From: Candidatus Olsenella pullistercoris
GTDB lineage: Bacteria; Actinomycetota; Coriobacteriia; Coriobacteriales; Atopobiaceae
Direction of reading: 5' to 3'
DNA: 64,000 bases
NCBI GenBank assembly: GCA_019116525.1
Contig: DXBM01000019.1
Span: 22,348 to 86,347, forward strand
The notes beneath the pieces are model-generated. The model worked only from the letters and a program-made list of their open reading frames with translations, was not told where the DNA came from and ran no database searches. Of this stretch, positions 40,371 to 53,975 are shown in pieces. The translations under genes and the position numbers were made by a program. Within the stretch, counting starts at the first letter, position 1. Each line of letters starts with the position of its first letter.

Positions 40371-43300
40371 CTACTCGCTCACGCCCGCCTTGCGCTTAGC
40401 CTCCTCGATCTGGGCAAGCTGCTCCTCGGTGAGCGTGATGCCCGCCCCGCCGTGGGTGCCGCACGCCGAGCCGTCGCCGCGCGCCACGCTGTCCTCGAAG
40501 CGCGTGCTGCCCGTGTAGGGCATGACGGCCTCGTTGGTGACCGGGTCGGCGGGGTTCTCGAGGCGGAAGCCGCCCTCGCGGTTCTGGCGGTAGTTCTCCT
40601 TGGCGACCGAGATCATCAGCTTGATGCGGTTGAGCTGGTTGACCTCCGAGGCGCCGGGGTCATAGTCAACGGCAACGATGTTGCTCTCGGGGTGCATCTG
40701 GCGCAGCCGCTTGATGACCGACTTGCCGACCACGTGGTTAGGCAGGCACGCGAAGGGCGAGCAGCACACGATGTTGGGCGTGCCGGTCTCGATGAGGTCG
40801 CACATCTCGGCCGTGAGCAGCCAGCCCTCGCCCATCGTGTTGCACAGGGACAGCACCTGCTCCGCCTTGGCGGCGAGCTCAAAGATGTCGGGGTACGCCT
40901 GGAAGCGCGTGGTCTTCCTGAGCATCTTGTTGATGGGCTCGCGAAGGCCCTCGATGAGCTTGATGCCCGCCATGTGCGACATGCGGCTCGTGGCCTTGGT
41001 GCCAAGCTCGGCGTTGGTGTTGATCGCGTTGGTCATGCCAAAGAGGAAGAAGTCCACGAGGCCGGGCACGTTGGCCTCGCAGCCCTCCTGCTCGATGACC
41101 TTGACCACCTGGTTGTTGGCCGTGGGGTGGAACTTGACGAGGATCTCGCCCACCACGCCCACGCGCGGCTTGGAGCGGTCGTTCACGAGCGGCAGCGCCT
41201 CGAAGGCGTCGATCGTGCGCTGGCAGAGGTCGTAGAAGCGCTTGGAGCCGCCCGCGACGATGGCGCCCTTGGCCTCGGCCATCATGCGGTCGTAGAGGGC
41301 GTCGGCGGCGCCCGCCTCGGCCTCGTAGGGACGCACGCGGTAGAGCAGCTGCATGATGAGGTCGCCGTAGAGCAGGGCGTTCACGGCCTTCATGAGCAGG
41401 CCGGGCCTCTTGAGGACGTCAAAGCCGGGGTTCTTCTCGTCCAGGCCGGAGGCGGCGGTGAGGCTGATCACCGGGATCTCCGGGTGGCCGGAGTCCTTGA
41501 GCGCCTTGCGGATGAGGGCGATGTAGTTGGTGGCGCGGCAGCCGCCGCCCGTCTGCGTGATGATGACGGCCAGGCGGGAGAGGTCGTACTTGCCCGAGAG
41601 GACCGCCTCCATGATCTGGCCCGTGACCAGGATGGACGGGTAGCAGATGTCGTTGTTGACGTACTTGAGGCCCGCCTCCACGGCGCCCTGGTCAACGGAG
41701 GGCAGGAGCACCACGTTGTAACCCGAGCTCTTGAAGAGCTCCTCGATAAGGTCAAAGTGGATCGGCGCCATCTGCGGCACGAGGATCGTGTAGCCAGCCT
41801 TCTGCATGTCCTCGGTGTAGCGGACCTTCTCGAACGCCGCGCTGGCCGCCTCGCGGTAGACGGGCACGCGGCCCTCCTGCGTGGCGCGGGCGCGCTCGGG
41901 CGAGCCGTCGGCCTGGCTCACGCCCACGGGCTCGACCTCGCGAACCTTGCCCTGGGACGCGGCGCGTCGCAGCTCAGCGCGCTGCTCGGAGAGGGCCGCC
42001 ATGAGGGAGCGGATACGGATGCGGGCGGCGCCGAGGTTGGACACCTGGTCGATCTTGAGCACGGTGTAGATCTTGCCCGAGGCCTCGAGAATCTCCTGCA
42101 CCTGGTCGGTGGTGAGGGCGTCAAGACCGCAGCCAAACGAGAAGAGCTGGATGAGGTCGAGGTCGTTGCGGGAGGCCACGAAGCGCGCGGCGCGGTAGAG
42201 GCGGCTGTGGAACATCCACTGGTCGATCACGCGAATGGGGCGCTCGGGCTTCATCTTGTGCGCAACGGAGTCCTCGGTGAGCACGGCAAAGCCGAAGGAG
42301 TGCACGAGCTCGGGGATGGCGTGGTTGATCTCGGGGTCGTTGTGGTACGGGCGCCCGGCGAGCACGATGCCGTGCGCGTCGTGCTCCTCGATCCAGCGCA
42401 GCGCCTCGTCGCCGGCGCGGTGCATGGCGTCCTTGAAGGCGAGGTCCGCCTCCCAGGCGGCGTTGACCGCCTCGTCGATCTCGGCGCGGGTGATGTGCTC
42501 GCCGCGCACGCGCCCCCGACCTGCGGCGGCGTCACGCTCGCGCTGCTCGGAGACCAGCTCGTAGAGACGGCGCTTGAGCTCGCGCTTCTTGTCATAGGGA
42601 ATGAAGGGCGAGAGGTACTCGATCTTGCTGCCCTCGCCGAGCTCGTCAACGTTGAGGCCGAGGGCCTGCGGGTAGCTCATGACGATGGGGCAGTTGTAGT
42701 GGTTGGTCGCGCGCTCGTCCTCCTGGCGCTCCCAGCGGATGCACGGCATCCAGATGAAGTCCGAGTCCTTCTCGATGAGGTTCATGATGTGGCCGTGGGA
42801 GAGCTTGGCCGGGTAGCACACGCTCTCCGAGGGCATGGACTCGATGCCCGCGTCGTAGGTCTTGGCCGAGGTCTGGTCGGAGAGCACCACCGAGAAGCCC
42901 AGCTTGGTGAAGAACGCGTGCCAGAACGGGTAGTTCTCGTACATGTTGAGCGCGCGCGGGATGCCCACCGTGCCGCGCGGCGCCTCGTCGGGCGAGAGGA
43001 CCGGGCGGTCAAAGAGCAGCTTGTTCTTGAACTCAAAGAGGTTGGGGGCCTCGTTCTTCTTTGCGCGCGCGTGGCCGGCGCCCTTCTCGCAGCGGTTGCC
43101 CGTGATGAAGCGGCGGCCGCCGCCAAAGTCGTTGATCGTGAGCAGGCAGTTGTTGGAGCAGCGCCCACAGTGGACGTTGGTGTGCTTGACCTGCAGGTTG
43201 TCGATCTCCTCGCGGCTGAGCAGGCGCGAGGTGCCCTGCGCCCCGGCGCGGTCGCGGGCGAGAAGGGCAGCGCCGTAGGCGCCCATCGTGCCAGCGATGT

Positions 43301-45092
43301 CCGGGCGAATCACGTCGCGGCCGGTGAGCAGCTCAAAGGCGCGCAGGGTGGCGTCGGACATGAAGGTGCCGCCCTGGACCACGCACCACTGGCCGATCTC
43401 GTCGAAGTCGCGCAGCTTGATGACCTTGAAGAGCGCGTTCTTGATGACGGAGTAGGAGAGTCCCGCCGCCACGTCACCGATGGTCGCGCCCTCCTTCTGC
43501 GCCTGCTTGACGCGGGAGTTCATGAAGACGGTGCAGCGGCTGCCGAGGTCGACGGGGCTCTTGGCGCCCACAGCGGCCTGCGCGAACTCCTGGACGGTCA
43601 TGTTCATCGAGACGGCAAAGCTCTCGATGAAGGAGCCGCAGCCCGAGGAGCACGCCTCGTTGAGCATGATGTGCTCGATGACGCCGTCCTTGACCTGCAG
43701 GCACTTCATGTCCTGGCCGCCGATGTCCAGGATGAACTGGACGTCCGGCACGAACGCCTTCGCGCCGCGCAGGTGCGCGACCGTCTCGATCTCGCCGGAG
43801 TCAGCACGCAGGGCCTCGATGAGGATCTGCTCGCCGTAGCCGGTGGTGGTCACGTGGCCGATCGTACAGCCCTCAGGCATCTTGTCGTAGATGTCGTCCA
43901 TGATCGTGCGGGCGGTGCCGAGGACGTCGCCGTTGTTGTTGCCGTACCAGGTGTAGAGCAGCTCGCCCGCCTCGCCAACGACGGCCGCCTTCATCGTGGT
44001 GGAACCGGCGTCGATGCCAATGAAGACGCGGCCGCGGTACGTGGAGAAGTCGCCCTTGGGAACGACCTGGCCCGCGTGGCGCTCGCGGAACTCCTCGTAG
44101 TCGGCCTCGGTCGCAAAGAGCGGCTCGAGGCGCGCGACCTCGGAGCCCTGGACGTCCCTCAGGTTCTCGAGAAGGCGGATGACCTCGTCAAACGTGACGT
44201 ACTTATCGGACTCGCCGGCAAGGGCCGCGCCGGTGGCCACGAAGAGGTGCGCGTTCTCGGGGACGATGATGTGCTCGTCGTCGAGGTTGAGCGTGATGTA
44301 GAAGCGACGCCGGAGCTCCGAGAGGTACTGGAGCGGGCCGCCGAGAAACGCCACGTGGCCCCTGATGGGGTGACCGCACGCGAGGCCCGAGACCGTCTGG
44401 TTGGCCACGGCCTGGAAGATCGAGGCGGCGATGTCGGACGGCTTGGCGCCCTCGTTCAGGAGCGGCTGGACGTCGGACTTGGCGAAGACGCCGCAGCGCG
44501 AGGCGATGGGGTGGATCTGCGTGGCGTCCTTGGCGAGCTCGTTCAGGCCGGCGGCGTCGGTGTGGAGCAGCGAGGCCATCTGGTCGATGAAGGCGCCCGT
44601 GCCGCCGGCGCAGGTGCCGTTCATGCGCTGCTCGATGCCATTGTCGAAGTAGATGATCTTGGCGTCCTCGCCGCCGAGCTCGATGGCGCAGTCCGTCTGG
44701 GGGATGAGTGTCTCGACGGCGCGCTTGGAGGCGATGACCTCCTGGACGAACTCCAGGTCAAGCCAGCTCGCGAGCAGCATGCCGCCCGAGCCGGTGATGG
44801 AGACGCGCATGGGGGCGTCGCCGATCACCTTGCGAGCGCGGGCGAAGAGCTCCTTGGCAGTGGCGCGGATGTCGGTGTGGTGACGCTCATAGTTGGCGTA
44901 GACGAGGTTGTCGTTGTCGTCGATGACAGCGAGCTTGACGGTGGTGGAGCCCACGTCGATGCCGAGGCGCAGGTGCGCGTGGGAGAAGTCGGTCGCGTGC
45001 GCGGGCGAGAGCTCAGCGCCATCGGCCTTGAGCTCAAGGGGGCGCTGGGCGGCGCGCTCGGCGCGGATGGATGCGGCGGTCTTATCGGTCAT
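40371..45092 (-). CDS. Giant acyl-CoA dehydratase activase (two BadF-type ATPase domains, DUF2229 and CoA-dehydratase-like C-terminus)
   Basis: A 1573-residue protein. Two ASKHA ATPase modules of the 2-hydroxyacyl-CoA dehydratase activator type lie at about 45-310 (LGIDVGSTTVKLAV; Cys in NGTCAGGTGAFID) and 355-620 (FIGIDAGSTTMKAAV; Cys in NEACSSGCGSF). Then comes a DUF2229-like region from about 690 (VGIPRALNMYENYPFWHAFF) and a dehydratase-subunit-like part from about 1100 (VCCSPFACLPNHVVGKSVIK). Such proteins use ATP to inject an electron into Fe-S radical dehydratases. No target dehydratase is in the window. The start overlaps the TetR stop as ATGA, giving translational coupling, with a GAGGAGG site. 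Confidence 0.9.
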   Translation of the reverse strand: MTDKTAASIRAERAAQRPLELKADGAELSPAHATDFSHAHLRLGIDVGSTTVKLAVIDDNDNLVYANYERHHTDIRATAKELFARARKVIGDAPMRVSITGSGGMLLASWLDLEFVQEVIASKRAVETLIPQTDCAIELGGEDAKIIYFDNGIEQRMNGTCAGGTGAFIDQMASLLHTDAAGLNELAKDATQIHPIASRCGVFAKSDVQPLLNEGAKPSDIAASIFQAVANQTVSGLACGHPIRGHVAFLGGPLQYLSELRRRFYITLNLDDEHIIVPENAHLFVATGAALAGESDKYVTFDEVIRLLENLRDVQGSEVARLEPLFATEADYEEFRERHAGQVVPKGDFSTYRGRVFIGIDAGSTTMKAAVVGEAGELLYTWYGNNNGDVLGTARTIMDDIYDKMPEGCTIGHVTTTGYGEQILIEALRADSGEIETVAHLRGAKAFVPDVQFILDIGGQDMKCLQVKDGVIEHIMLNEACSSGCGSFIESFAVSMNMTVQEFAQAAVGAKSPVDLGSRCTVFMNSRVKQAQKEGATIGDVAAGLSYSVIKNALFKVIKLRDFDEIGQWCVVQGGTFMSDATLRAFELLTGRDVIRPDIAGTMGAYGAALLARDRAGAQGTSRLLSREEIDNLQVKHTNVHCGRCSNNCLLTINDFGGGRRFITGNRCEKGAGHARAKKNEAPNLFEFKNKLLFDRPVLSPDEAPRGTVGIPRALNMYENYPFWHAFFTKLGFSVVLSDQTSAKTYDAGIESMPSESVCYPAKLSHGHIMNLIEKDSDFIWMPCIRWERQEDERATNHYNCPIVMSYPQALGLNVDELGEGSKIEYLSPFIPYDKKRELKRRLYELVSEQRERDAAAGRGRVRGEHITRAEIDEAVNAAWEADLAFKDAMHRAGDEALRWIEEHDAHGIVLAGRPYHNDPEINHAIPELVHSFGFAVLTEDSVAHKMKPERPIRVIDQWMFHSRLYRAARFVASRNDLDLIQLFSFGCGLDALTTDQVQEILEASGKIYTVLKIDQVSNLGAARIRIRSLMAALSEQRAELRRAASQGKVREVEPVGVSQADGSPERARATQEGRVPVYREAASAAFEKVRYTEDMQKAGYTILVPQMAPIHFDLIEELFKSSGYNVVLLPSVDQGAVEAGLKYVNNDICYPSILVTGQIMEAVLSGKYDLSRLAVIITQTGGGCRATNYIALIRKALKDSGHPEIPVISLTAASGLDEKNPGFDVLKRPGLLMKAVNALLYGDLIMQLLYRVRPYEAEAGAADALYDRMMAEAKGAIVAGGSKRFYDLCQRTIDAFEALPLVNDRSKPRVGVVGEILVKFHPTANNQVVKVIEQEGCEANVPGLVDFFLFGMTNAINTNAELGTKATSRMSHMAGIKLIEGLREPINKMLRKTTRFQAYPDIFELAAKAEQVLSLCNTMGEGWLLTAEMCDLIETGTPNIVCCSPFACLPNHVVGKSVIKRLRQMHPESNIVAVDYDPGASEVNQLNRIKLMISVAKENYRQNREGGFRLENPADPVTNEAVMPYTGSTRFEDSVARGDGSACGTHGGAGITLTEEQLAQIEEAKRKAGVSE

Positions 45093-45769
45093 CAGTTGTC
45101 CTCCTCGGAGCACATGGCGGCAAGGGCAAAGCTCGGGATGTCCAGGTCGATGGGGTTGTCGTAGAGGTCGCCGGGCCGCACGAACATGAGCGCGGTCATG
45201 AGGCGCGCCATCTCGCGGACCCCCTGCGTCATGCCGCCGTCGAGCCAGCGCAGCAGGACGCCGACCTCGGCGGAAATCGCGAAGGTGAGGTAATAGTCAA
45301 AGAAGGGGCCGAGCGCGCGCAGGTCGAGCCCGTCGAGGGCGCGCATGGCGATGACGTCGTGGACCATCTGCTTGAGACGGTCGGCGAAGGCGGGGTCGCC
45401 GCCGTTGCCGAGGAGCGGGCGCAGGTAGTCGCCGCGCTCGCGCACGCACTCGAGCAGCTCTACGGAGCCGGGTGCGGGCTCGCCCGCGTCGAGCGCGCGA
45501 CGTAGGTCGGTGAGGTGAGACGCCGCGACGCGCGCGAGCGGGGCGCGCAGGTCCGAGAGCGTCTCGATCTCAATCTGGTTCACGAGGTCGGGGATGTCCC
45601 TGAAGTGGGAGTAGAAGGTGCGTCGCGTGACGCCCGCCCGCTCGGTCACCGCCGTCACGGTGACGCGGGAGAGGTCGCCCGTCGCGTCGATCTCCTGCGC
45701 GAGCGCGAGGGCCAGGGCCTGGCGCGTACGCACGCAGCGTCGGTCGGTTCGCAGCACAGTGGAGTGCAT
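45092..45769 (-). CDS. TetR/AcrR-family regulator coupled to the activase gene
   Basis: A 225-residue TetR-type protein. The N-terminal HTH spans about 15-65 (RTRQALALALAQEIDATGDL, then VTAVTERAGVTRRTFYSHF). The C-terminal ligand domain has no recognisable specificity. It is first in an operon with the giant activase, whose ATG overlaps its TGA. An 8-bp inverted repeat just upstream (45788-45823) is a likely autoregulatory operator. Coupling to the activase suggests it senses a CoA-linked or hydroxy-acid metabolite, which is inferred. Confidence 0.9.
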   Translation of the reverse strand: MHSTVLRTDRRCVRTRQALALALAQEIDATGDLSRVTVTAVTERAGVTRRTFYSHFRDIPDLVNQIEIETLSDLRAPLARVAASHLTDLRRALDAGEPAPGSVELLECVRERGDYLRPLLGNGGDPAFADRLKQMVHDVIAMRALDGLDLRALGPFFDYYLTFAISAEVGVLLRWLDGGMTQGVREMARLMTALMFVRPGDLYDNPIDLDIPSFALAAMCSEEDN

Positions 45770-45787
45770 TGCCGCCTTTCTCCGTTA

Positions 45788-45823
45788 TTTCACAGCCTGC
45801 GTAGTATTGCACAACCTGTGAAA
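45788..45823. promoter_or_regulatory. Inverted-repeat operator upstream of the TetR gene
   Basis: TTTCACAG (45788-45795) and CTGTGAAA (45816-45823) are perfect complements with centres 28 bp apart. They lie 19-54 bp upstream of the TetR start, where a promoter is expected. Autorepression by the TetR protein is the simplest reading. Confidence 0.6.
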
Positions 45824-45852
45824 GAACGTCGCCTGGCACAACTTCTCCATGT

Positions 45853-46039
45853 GACAGGGGGACGGAGGAGTTCGTCCCACCTGTGTCCCTGCTGTCCCAC
45901 GACAACGGGGACGGGGGTCTTGCCCCGTCCCCGCTGTTGTAGACCTAAGGTTAGAAGTGTGACAAAAGCCTCCGTCCCCTTTGTCACACGGGACAGGGGA
46001 CAGAGGTGGGACGAACTCCTCCGTCCCCCTGTCCCACCT
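45853..46039. repeat. Composite REP-like element with CCTCCGTCCCC core
   Basis: The 30-bp arms 45853-45882 and 46004-46033 are perfect complements. Between them lie a GC hairpin (45902-45940, arms CGGGGACGGGG and CCCCGTCCCCG) and a third hairpin GTGTGACAAA (45957-45966) with TTTGTCACAC (45980-45989). The right end alone folds as AGGTGGGAC (46004-46012) with GTCCCACCT (46031-46039). CCTCCGTCCCC occurs in the loops, and again in a hairpin at 55852-55880. The element runs up to the stop codon of the EIIA gene, as REP-type repeats often do. Confidence 0.65.
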
Positions 46040-46565
46040 ACTTGGTCAGGGTGATGACGACGGCGCCGGCGTCGACCGGGCCGTCGGGGACGGGGGCGAC
46101 CTGGGCGTAGTCGTCGGAGTTGGTCACGACGACGAAGACCGTGTCCTGCTTGCCCGCCTCGGCGATCTTGGCCTTGGAGAAGCTCACGATGGGAGCGCCG
46201 GCGTCCACGTGGTCGCCCTGCCCCACGAGGCAGGTGAGGCCGTTTCCGTTCATCTCCACGGTGTCGATGCCCACGTGCACGAGCACCTCGGCGCCGTCGT
46301 CAGCGACGAGGCCGACGGCGTGCAGCATGGCGGCGGACACCGTGCCGGACACCGGCGCGTAGGCCATCTCCTCGGCGGGGCTCACGGCGATGCCCTTGCC
46401 CATGGCCTCGGACGAGAAGACCGGGTCGCTCGTCTCGGCGAGCTGGAGCGCCGAGCCCTTCACCGGGGAGCACACCACGCCGCTCTTCCAGGCGGCGGAA
46501 ACGGGGGCAGGCTTGGCGGGGGCGGCGGGCTTGGCCGCCTTCCTGAACATGTCGAACAGTCCCAT
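46038..46565 (-). CDS. PTS EIIA, glucose family, probable partner of the EIIBC at 51148-52569
   Basis: A free-standing 175-residue EIIA-Glc-type protein. H82 is in AAMLHAVGLV and the phosphorylated H97 is in VLVHVGIDTVEMNG. An Ala/Pro-rich linker (AAKPAAPAKPAPVSAA) follows a short amphipathic N-terminus MGLFDMFRKA. The EIIBC encoded divergently at 51148 lacks an EIIA domain, so this gene, last in the same regulon's minus-strand operon, probably supplies it. It follows the 6-phospho-beta-glucosidase gene by 41 bp. Its stop codon overlaps a REP-like hairpin. Confidence 0.93.
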   Translation of the reverse strand: MGLFDMFRKAAKPAAPAKPAPVSAAWKSGVVCSPVKGSALQLAETSDPVFSSEAMGKGIAVSPAEEMAYAPVSGTVSAAMLHAVGLVADDGAEVLVHVGIDTVEMNGNGLTCLVGQGDHVDAGAPIVSFSKAKIAEAGKQDTVFVVVTNSDDYAQVAPVPDGPVDAGAVVITLTK

Positions 46566-46606
46566 CTCTTTTCCTCTCTCCCTCTCGCGAACGGGCGGCC
46601 CGACGG

Positions 46607-50869
<4,263 letters not shown>

Positions 50870-50940
50870 GCTCGCTCCTTTCGGACCCTTCTTGCTTTTG
50901 CCTATAGCCATTGTTGTTCACGGCTGCGTGGGCGTCAGAT

Positions 50941-50976
50941 AGATTTAGTTTGAGAACTAGCGCGTTTAGTAAATCT
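50941..50976. promoter_or_regulatory. Inverted AGATTTA operator pair in divergent promoter
   Basis: AGATTTAGT (50941-50949) faces AGTAAATCT at 50968-50976; the first seven bases, AGATTTA, are inverted as TAAATCT at 50970-50976. GTTTAGTAAATC around 50964-50975 also has a near-palindromic TTTAGTAAA core, typical of LacI-family sites. They lie between the DUF4038 operon and the EIIBC operon. The same AGATTTAGT box occurs twice in the LacI promoter region at 60.6-60.7 kb. The rest of the 50870-51147 gap shows a possible TATAAC -10 at about 51009 and nothing else. Confidence 0.6.
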
Positions 50977-51147
50977 GCCCACCGAACTAGGTGAAGCCTT
51001 GAGGCCTTATAACTGACCTAGCAAGGCAATTGCCGCAAGCTCCACCCGTTCCACGCGCACGGAGGCCCACCGAGCACCCGGGACGCCCGAGGGTCGCACC
51101 CACGCACACTTGCACGTCACTCCCTAGAGAAGAGGAGTATCACACCC

Positions 51148-52569
51148 ATGGCAGATAATAAGAAAATCGCCCAAGACGTCCTCGAGGCGGTGGGCGGGGC
51201 GACAAACGTCACCACGGCCACCAACTGCATGACGCGCCTTCGCCTCACGCTCAAGAACAACGATGCCGCAGACCTCGAGAGCATCAAGAAGATCAAGGGC
51301 GTGCTTGGGGCGCAGTTCGCTGGTTCCCAGCTCCAGGTCATCATCGGACAGAACGTGCCCAAGGTCCTCGACGAGTTCGTCGCAATGAGCGGCGTGACCC
51401 GCGGCGCGGCGGTCGAGGAGAACCTCGACGCCCCCAAGGAGAAGCTGACGCCCGCGGTCATCGGCAACCGCATCCTTGACTACCTCTCCGGCTCCATGAC
51501 GCAGCTTATTCCCCTCATCATGGCAGGAGGCCTCTTCCGCACCTTTGCCGTCATCCTCGGGCCGCAGATGCTCAACCTCATCAGCGAGACCGACCCCACC
51601 TACACCTTCTTCTACACCACGCTGTATGAGGCGACCTTCTACTTCCTCCCCATCTACCTCGGCTACGCAGCCGCCAAGAAGCTCGGCGCAAGCCCGGTTC
51701 TCGGCATGCTCACGGGAGGTCTCCTCATCGCCCCGAGCCTCGTCACCTCGGCTTCGGAGGGGGGTATCGTGAGCGTCTACGGCATTCAGATCGCGGCTGC
51801 CAACTACTCGCAGACGGTTCTTCCCGTCGTCCTCTCTGTTCCCGTGCTCTACTTTGCCGAGAAGTTCTTCAAGAAGGTCATGCCCGACGTTCTCTCCACC
51901 GTTTTCACGCCCTTCTGCACCATGATCGTCGTTGTCCCGGTCTCCCTTATCGTGCTCGCCCCCATCGGAAACGAGCTCGGCAACCTCGTTGCCAATGCGC
52001 TCTTCGGCCTCGCTGACCTCGGAGGCATTGGCGTCCTGGTCGTCATGGCCATCCTCGGCGGCTTCTGGCAGCTCTTCGTCGTGGCCGGCATGCACATGCC
52101 CATCGGCCTGCTCGCCCAGGTCCAGATCATCGCGGCGGGATACGACCCCTTTGTCTTCGTTTCCACGAACTGCGCCATGACGGCCGTCTGGGGCTGCGCC
52201 TTCGGAGCCTTCCTCCGCATGCGCAACAAGGAGGAGAAGGGCCTTGCCCTTGGCTACGTCATCTCCGCCATCGCCGGCGGCGTGACCGAGCCCGCCCTCT
52301 TCGGCCTCATCATGCGCTACCGCAAGACCATGATCGGCATGATCGTCGGCGGCGCAATCGGTGCGGTCGTTTCCGGGATCCTCGGGGTGACCTACTACCT
52401 CGCCGGCGGAGCCTCCAACTTCATGGTCATCCTCAACTACTTCCAGGGCGGCCAGACCAACATCATCCTTGCAGCCATCGGAATGGCAGTCTCGTTCATC
52501 ATCGCCGCCGTCATCGTGTATCTCACCGGCTTCTCCGAGAAGGAGCTCGACGAGATGGACGCCGAGTAG
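51148..52569 (+). CDS. PTS beta-glucoside-type EIIBC (lacks EIIA)
   Basis: A 473-residue permease. EIIB is at 1-85 with C27 in TATNCMTRLRLTL. EIIC spans about 105-465, with many membrane helices, GGVTEPALFGLIMRYRKTM near 370, and MHMPIGLLAQVQ around 315. No EIIA domain follows, unlike the EIIBCA at 11342-13264; the free EIIA at 46038-46565 is the likely partner. It should import a beta-glucoside, phosphorylating it at O6 of glucose. It is first in a plus-strand operon with a hydrolase and a DUF1593 protein, and divergent from the DUF4038 operon. Confidence 0.92.
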   Translation: MADNKKIAQDVLEAVGGATNVTTATNCMTRLRLTLKNNDAADLESIKKIKGVLGAQFAGSQLQVIIGQNVPKVLDEFVAMSGVTRGAAVEENLDAPKEKLTPAVIGNRILDYLSGSMTQLIPLIMAGGLFRTFAVILGPQMLNLISETDPTYTFFYTTLYEATFYFLPIYLGYAAAKKLGASPVLGMLTGGLLIAPSLVTSASEGGIVSVYGIQIAAANYSQTVLPVVLSVPVLYFAEKFFKKVMPDVLSTVFTPFCTMIVVVPVSLIVLAPIGNELGNLVANALFGLADLGGIGVLVVMAILGGFWQLFVVAGMHMPIGLLAQVQIIAAGYDPFVFVSTNCAMTAVWGCAFGAFLRMRNKEEKGLALGYVISAIAGGVTEPALFGLIMRYRKTMIGMIVGGAIGAVVSGILGVTYYLAGGASNFMVILNYFQGGQTNIILAAIGMAVSFIIAAVIVYLTGFSEKELDEMDAE

Positions 52570-52608
52570 CCTAAGCCTAACCCCCACCACGACCCAATTC
52601 CTCCCTTT

Positions 52609-52630
52609 GCGGGGCCCATAAGGGCCCCGC
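52609..52630 (+). terminator. Hairpin between EIIBC and hydrolase genes
   Basis: GCGGGGCCC (52609-52617) and GGGCCCCGC (52622-52630) form a perfect 9-bp G:C stem with an ATAA loop, followed by TTTCG. The weak T-run suggests partial termination or mRNA processing that would lower expression of the two downstream genes relative to the permease. Confidence 0.6.
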
Positions 52631-52647
52631 TTTCGAAAGGAGCCCAT

Positions 52648-53964
52648 ATGGCAACCTACCGTACCGTCACCACACTCGGAGACTTTGGCCCCTGGGTCTC
52701 CAAGCTCCTGCTCGATCTCCCCTGCGAGGTACGGGCCGACGAGGTATCCCCCGCCACCTTCAACGTATTCTGCACGCGGCGCGAGACCAAGGACGGCTCC
52801 GTGCTCATGCGCAGCGAGAAGGGCGCCGCCCGCGAGACGCCCAGCCAGGGCTACGCGCCCGTCCTTCGCGCCTACCCCTGCGACGAGGGCGGCAGCGAGG
52901 TGCCCACGAGCTCGCGCGTCGCCCTCGAGATGGGCGAAATCCGCGTCAACAAGCGCATCGAGGGTGGGGTCACGCGCTCGCGGTTCGTGAGGAACGACTA
53001 TCGCGTTACCCAGGTCGCCGACGTCTGCAGAGACGACGGTCCGGTCAACGGGCTCGTCTTCGACGAGTGCGCGGGCGACGTCTGTCCTGCCCTCGACGGC
53101 TGGCACGAGTCAGTCCAGTCGAAGGCCGTCGACGGTATCCGCCTGGAGTACGGCTACTACGAGCCGAGCTTCGAGCCCTTCCGCCCCAACGCGTTCTCCG
53201 ACCTCGTGACGCCCCCCGAGAGGGCGGCGCTCATCGTGTGGCTCCACGGGGCAGGCGAGGGAGCAGGTGGCGAGCGTGGCGAGGTCGGTCGTGCCTACCA
53301 GGGCAATCGCGTGACCGCGCTCTCCCAGCGCCAGATCCAGTCCTACTTCGGCGGCGCCGCGTGGGTGCTCGTGCCGCAGTGCCCCACCTTCTGGATGGAT
53401 GACGGCGAGAGCCAGCTGGGGCGCGTGAATGAGAGCATCTACGTGCGCGCGCTCAAGGAGCTCATCGACGAGTTCGTGGCCGCTCACGCCGATCGCGTCG
53501 ACCCCGGACGCATCGTAATCGGCGGCCTCTCCAACGGCGGGTTCATGACCGTGCGCATGTGCCTCGACTATCCCGGGTTCTTCTCGGCGGGCATCGCCGT
53601 GTGCGCCCCGTTCTACGAGGAGAACCAGACGCCCGAGGCCGTTACCGCGCTGGCGAAGACGCCCCTGTGGTTCGTGCACTCCAAGGGCGACGAGCTCGTT
53701 GACCCCACGCAGACCAGCCTGCCGCTCTACCGCAGGCTCCGCGAGGCGGGCGCCGAGACGCACTTCACCTACTTCGACCACGTGGAGGACCTCACGGGCG
53801 TCTACCGCGAGCCCGACGGGAGACCGCTGCGCACCTTCAACCACGGCGTCTGGACGCACGTCTACAACGACTTCTGCAGGACCGACCTCGACGGCACGAA
53901 CGTGATTGTGGACGGCGAGCCGGTTGGCGCCTGGGAGTGGGCTGCCGACAGGCGCCTGGGCTAG
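52648..53964 (+). CDS. Prolyl-oligopeptidase-like alpha/beta hydrolase, candidate intracellular esterase
   Basis: A 438-residue protein. Residues 1-150 look like a beta-sandwich (Ig-like) N-terminal domain. The alpha/beta hydrolase part has LIVWLHGAGEGAGGERG (oxyanion) near 200, nucleophile Ser in VIGGLSNGGFMTVR near 292, acid in HSKGDELVDPTQ and His in NHGVWTHVYND. Similar domain pairs occur in secreted carbohydrate esterases, but there is no signal peptide here. In this operon it may remove acyl groups (for example malonyl or acetyl) from imported glycosides; this is inference. The start follows AAAGGAG. It ends 11 bp before the DUF1593 gene. Confidence 0.8.
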   Translation: MATYRTVTTLGDFGPWVSKLLLDLPCEVRADEVSPATFNVFCTRRETKDGSVLMRSEKGAARETPSQGYAPVLRAYPCDEGGSEVPTSSRVALEMGEIRVNKRIEGGVTRSRFVRNDYRVTQVADVCRDDGPVNGLVFDECAGDVCPALDGWHESVQSKAVDGIRLEYGYYEPSFEPFRPNAFSDLVTPPERAALIVWLHGAGEGAGGERGEVGRAYQGNRVTALSQRQIQSYFGGAAWVLVPQCPTFWMDDGESQLGRVNESIYVRALKELIDEFVAAHADRVDPGRIVIGGLSNGGFMTVRMCLDYPGFFSAGIAVCAPFYEENQTPEAVTALAKTPLWFVHSKGDELVDPTQTSLPLYRRLREAGAETHFTYFDHVEDLTGVYREPDGRPLRTFNHGVWTHVYNDFCRTDLDGTNVIVDGEPVGAWEWAADRRLG

Positions 53965-53975
53965 GAGGGGGCGTC

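Noticed and set aside
39882..45164. A 1760-codon open frame on the plus strand
   Set aside because: It is antisense to the activase gene, has no recognisable domains, and arises because GC-rich genes rarely contain stops in the opposite frame.
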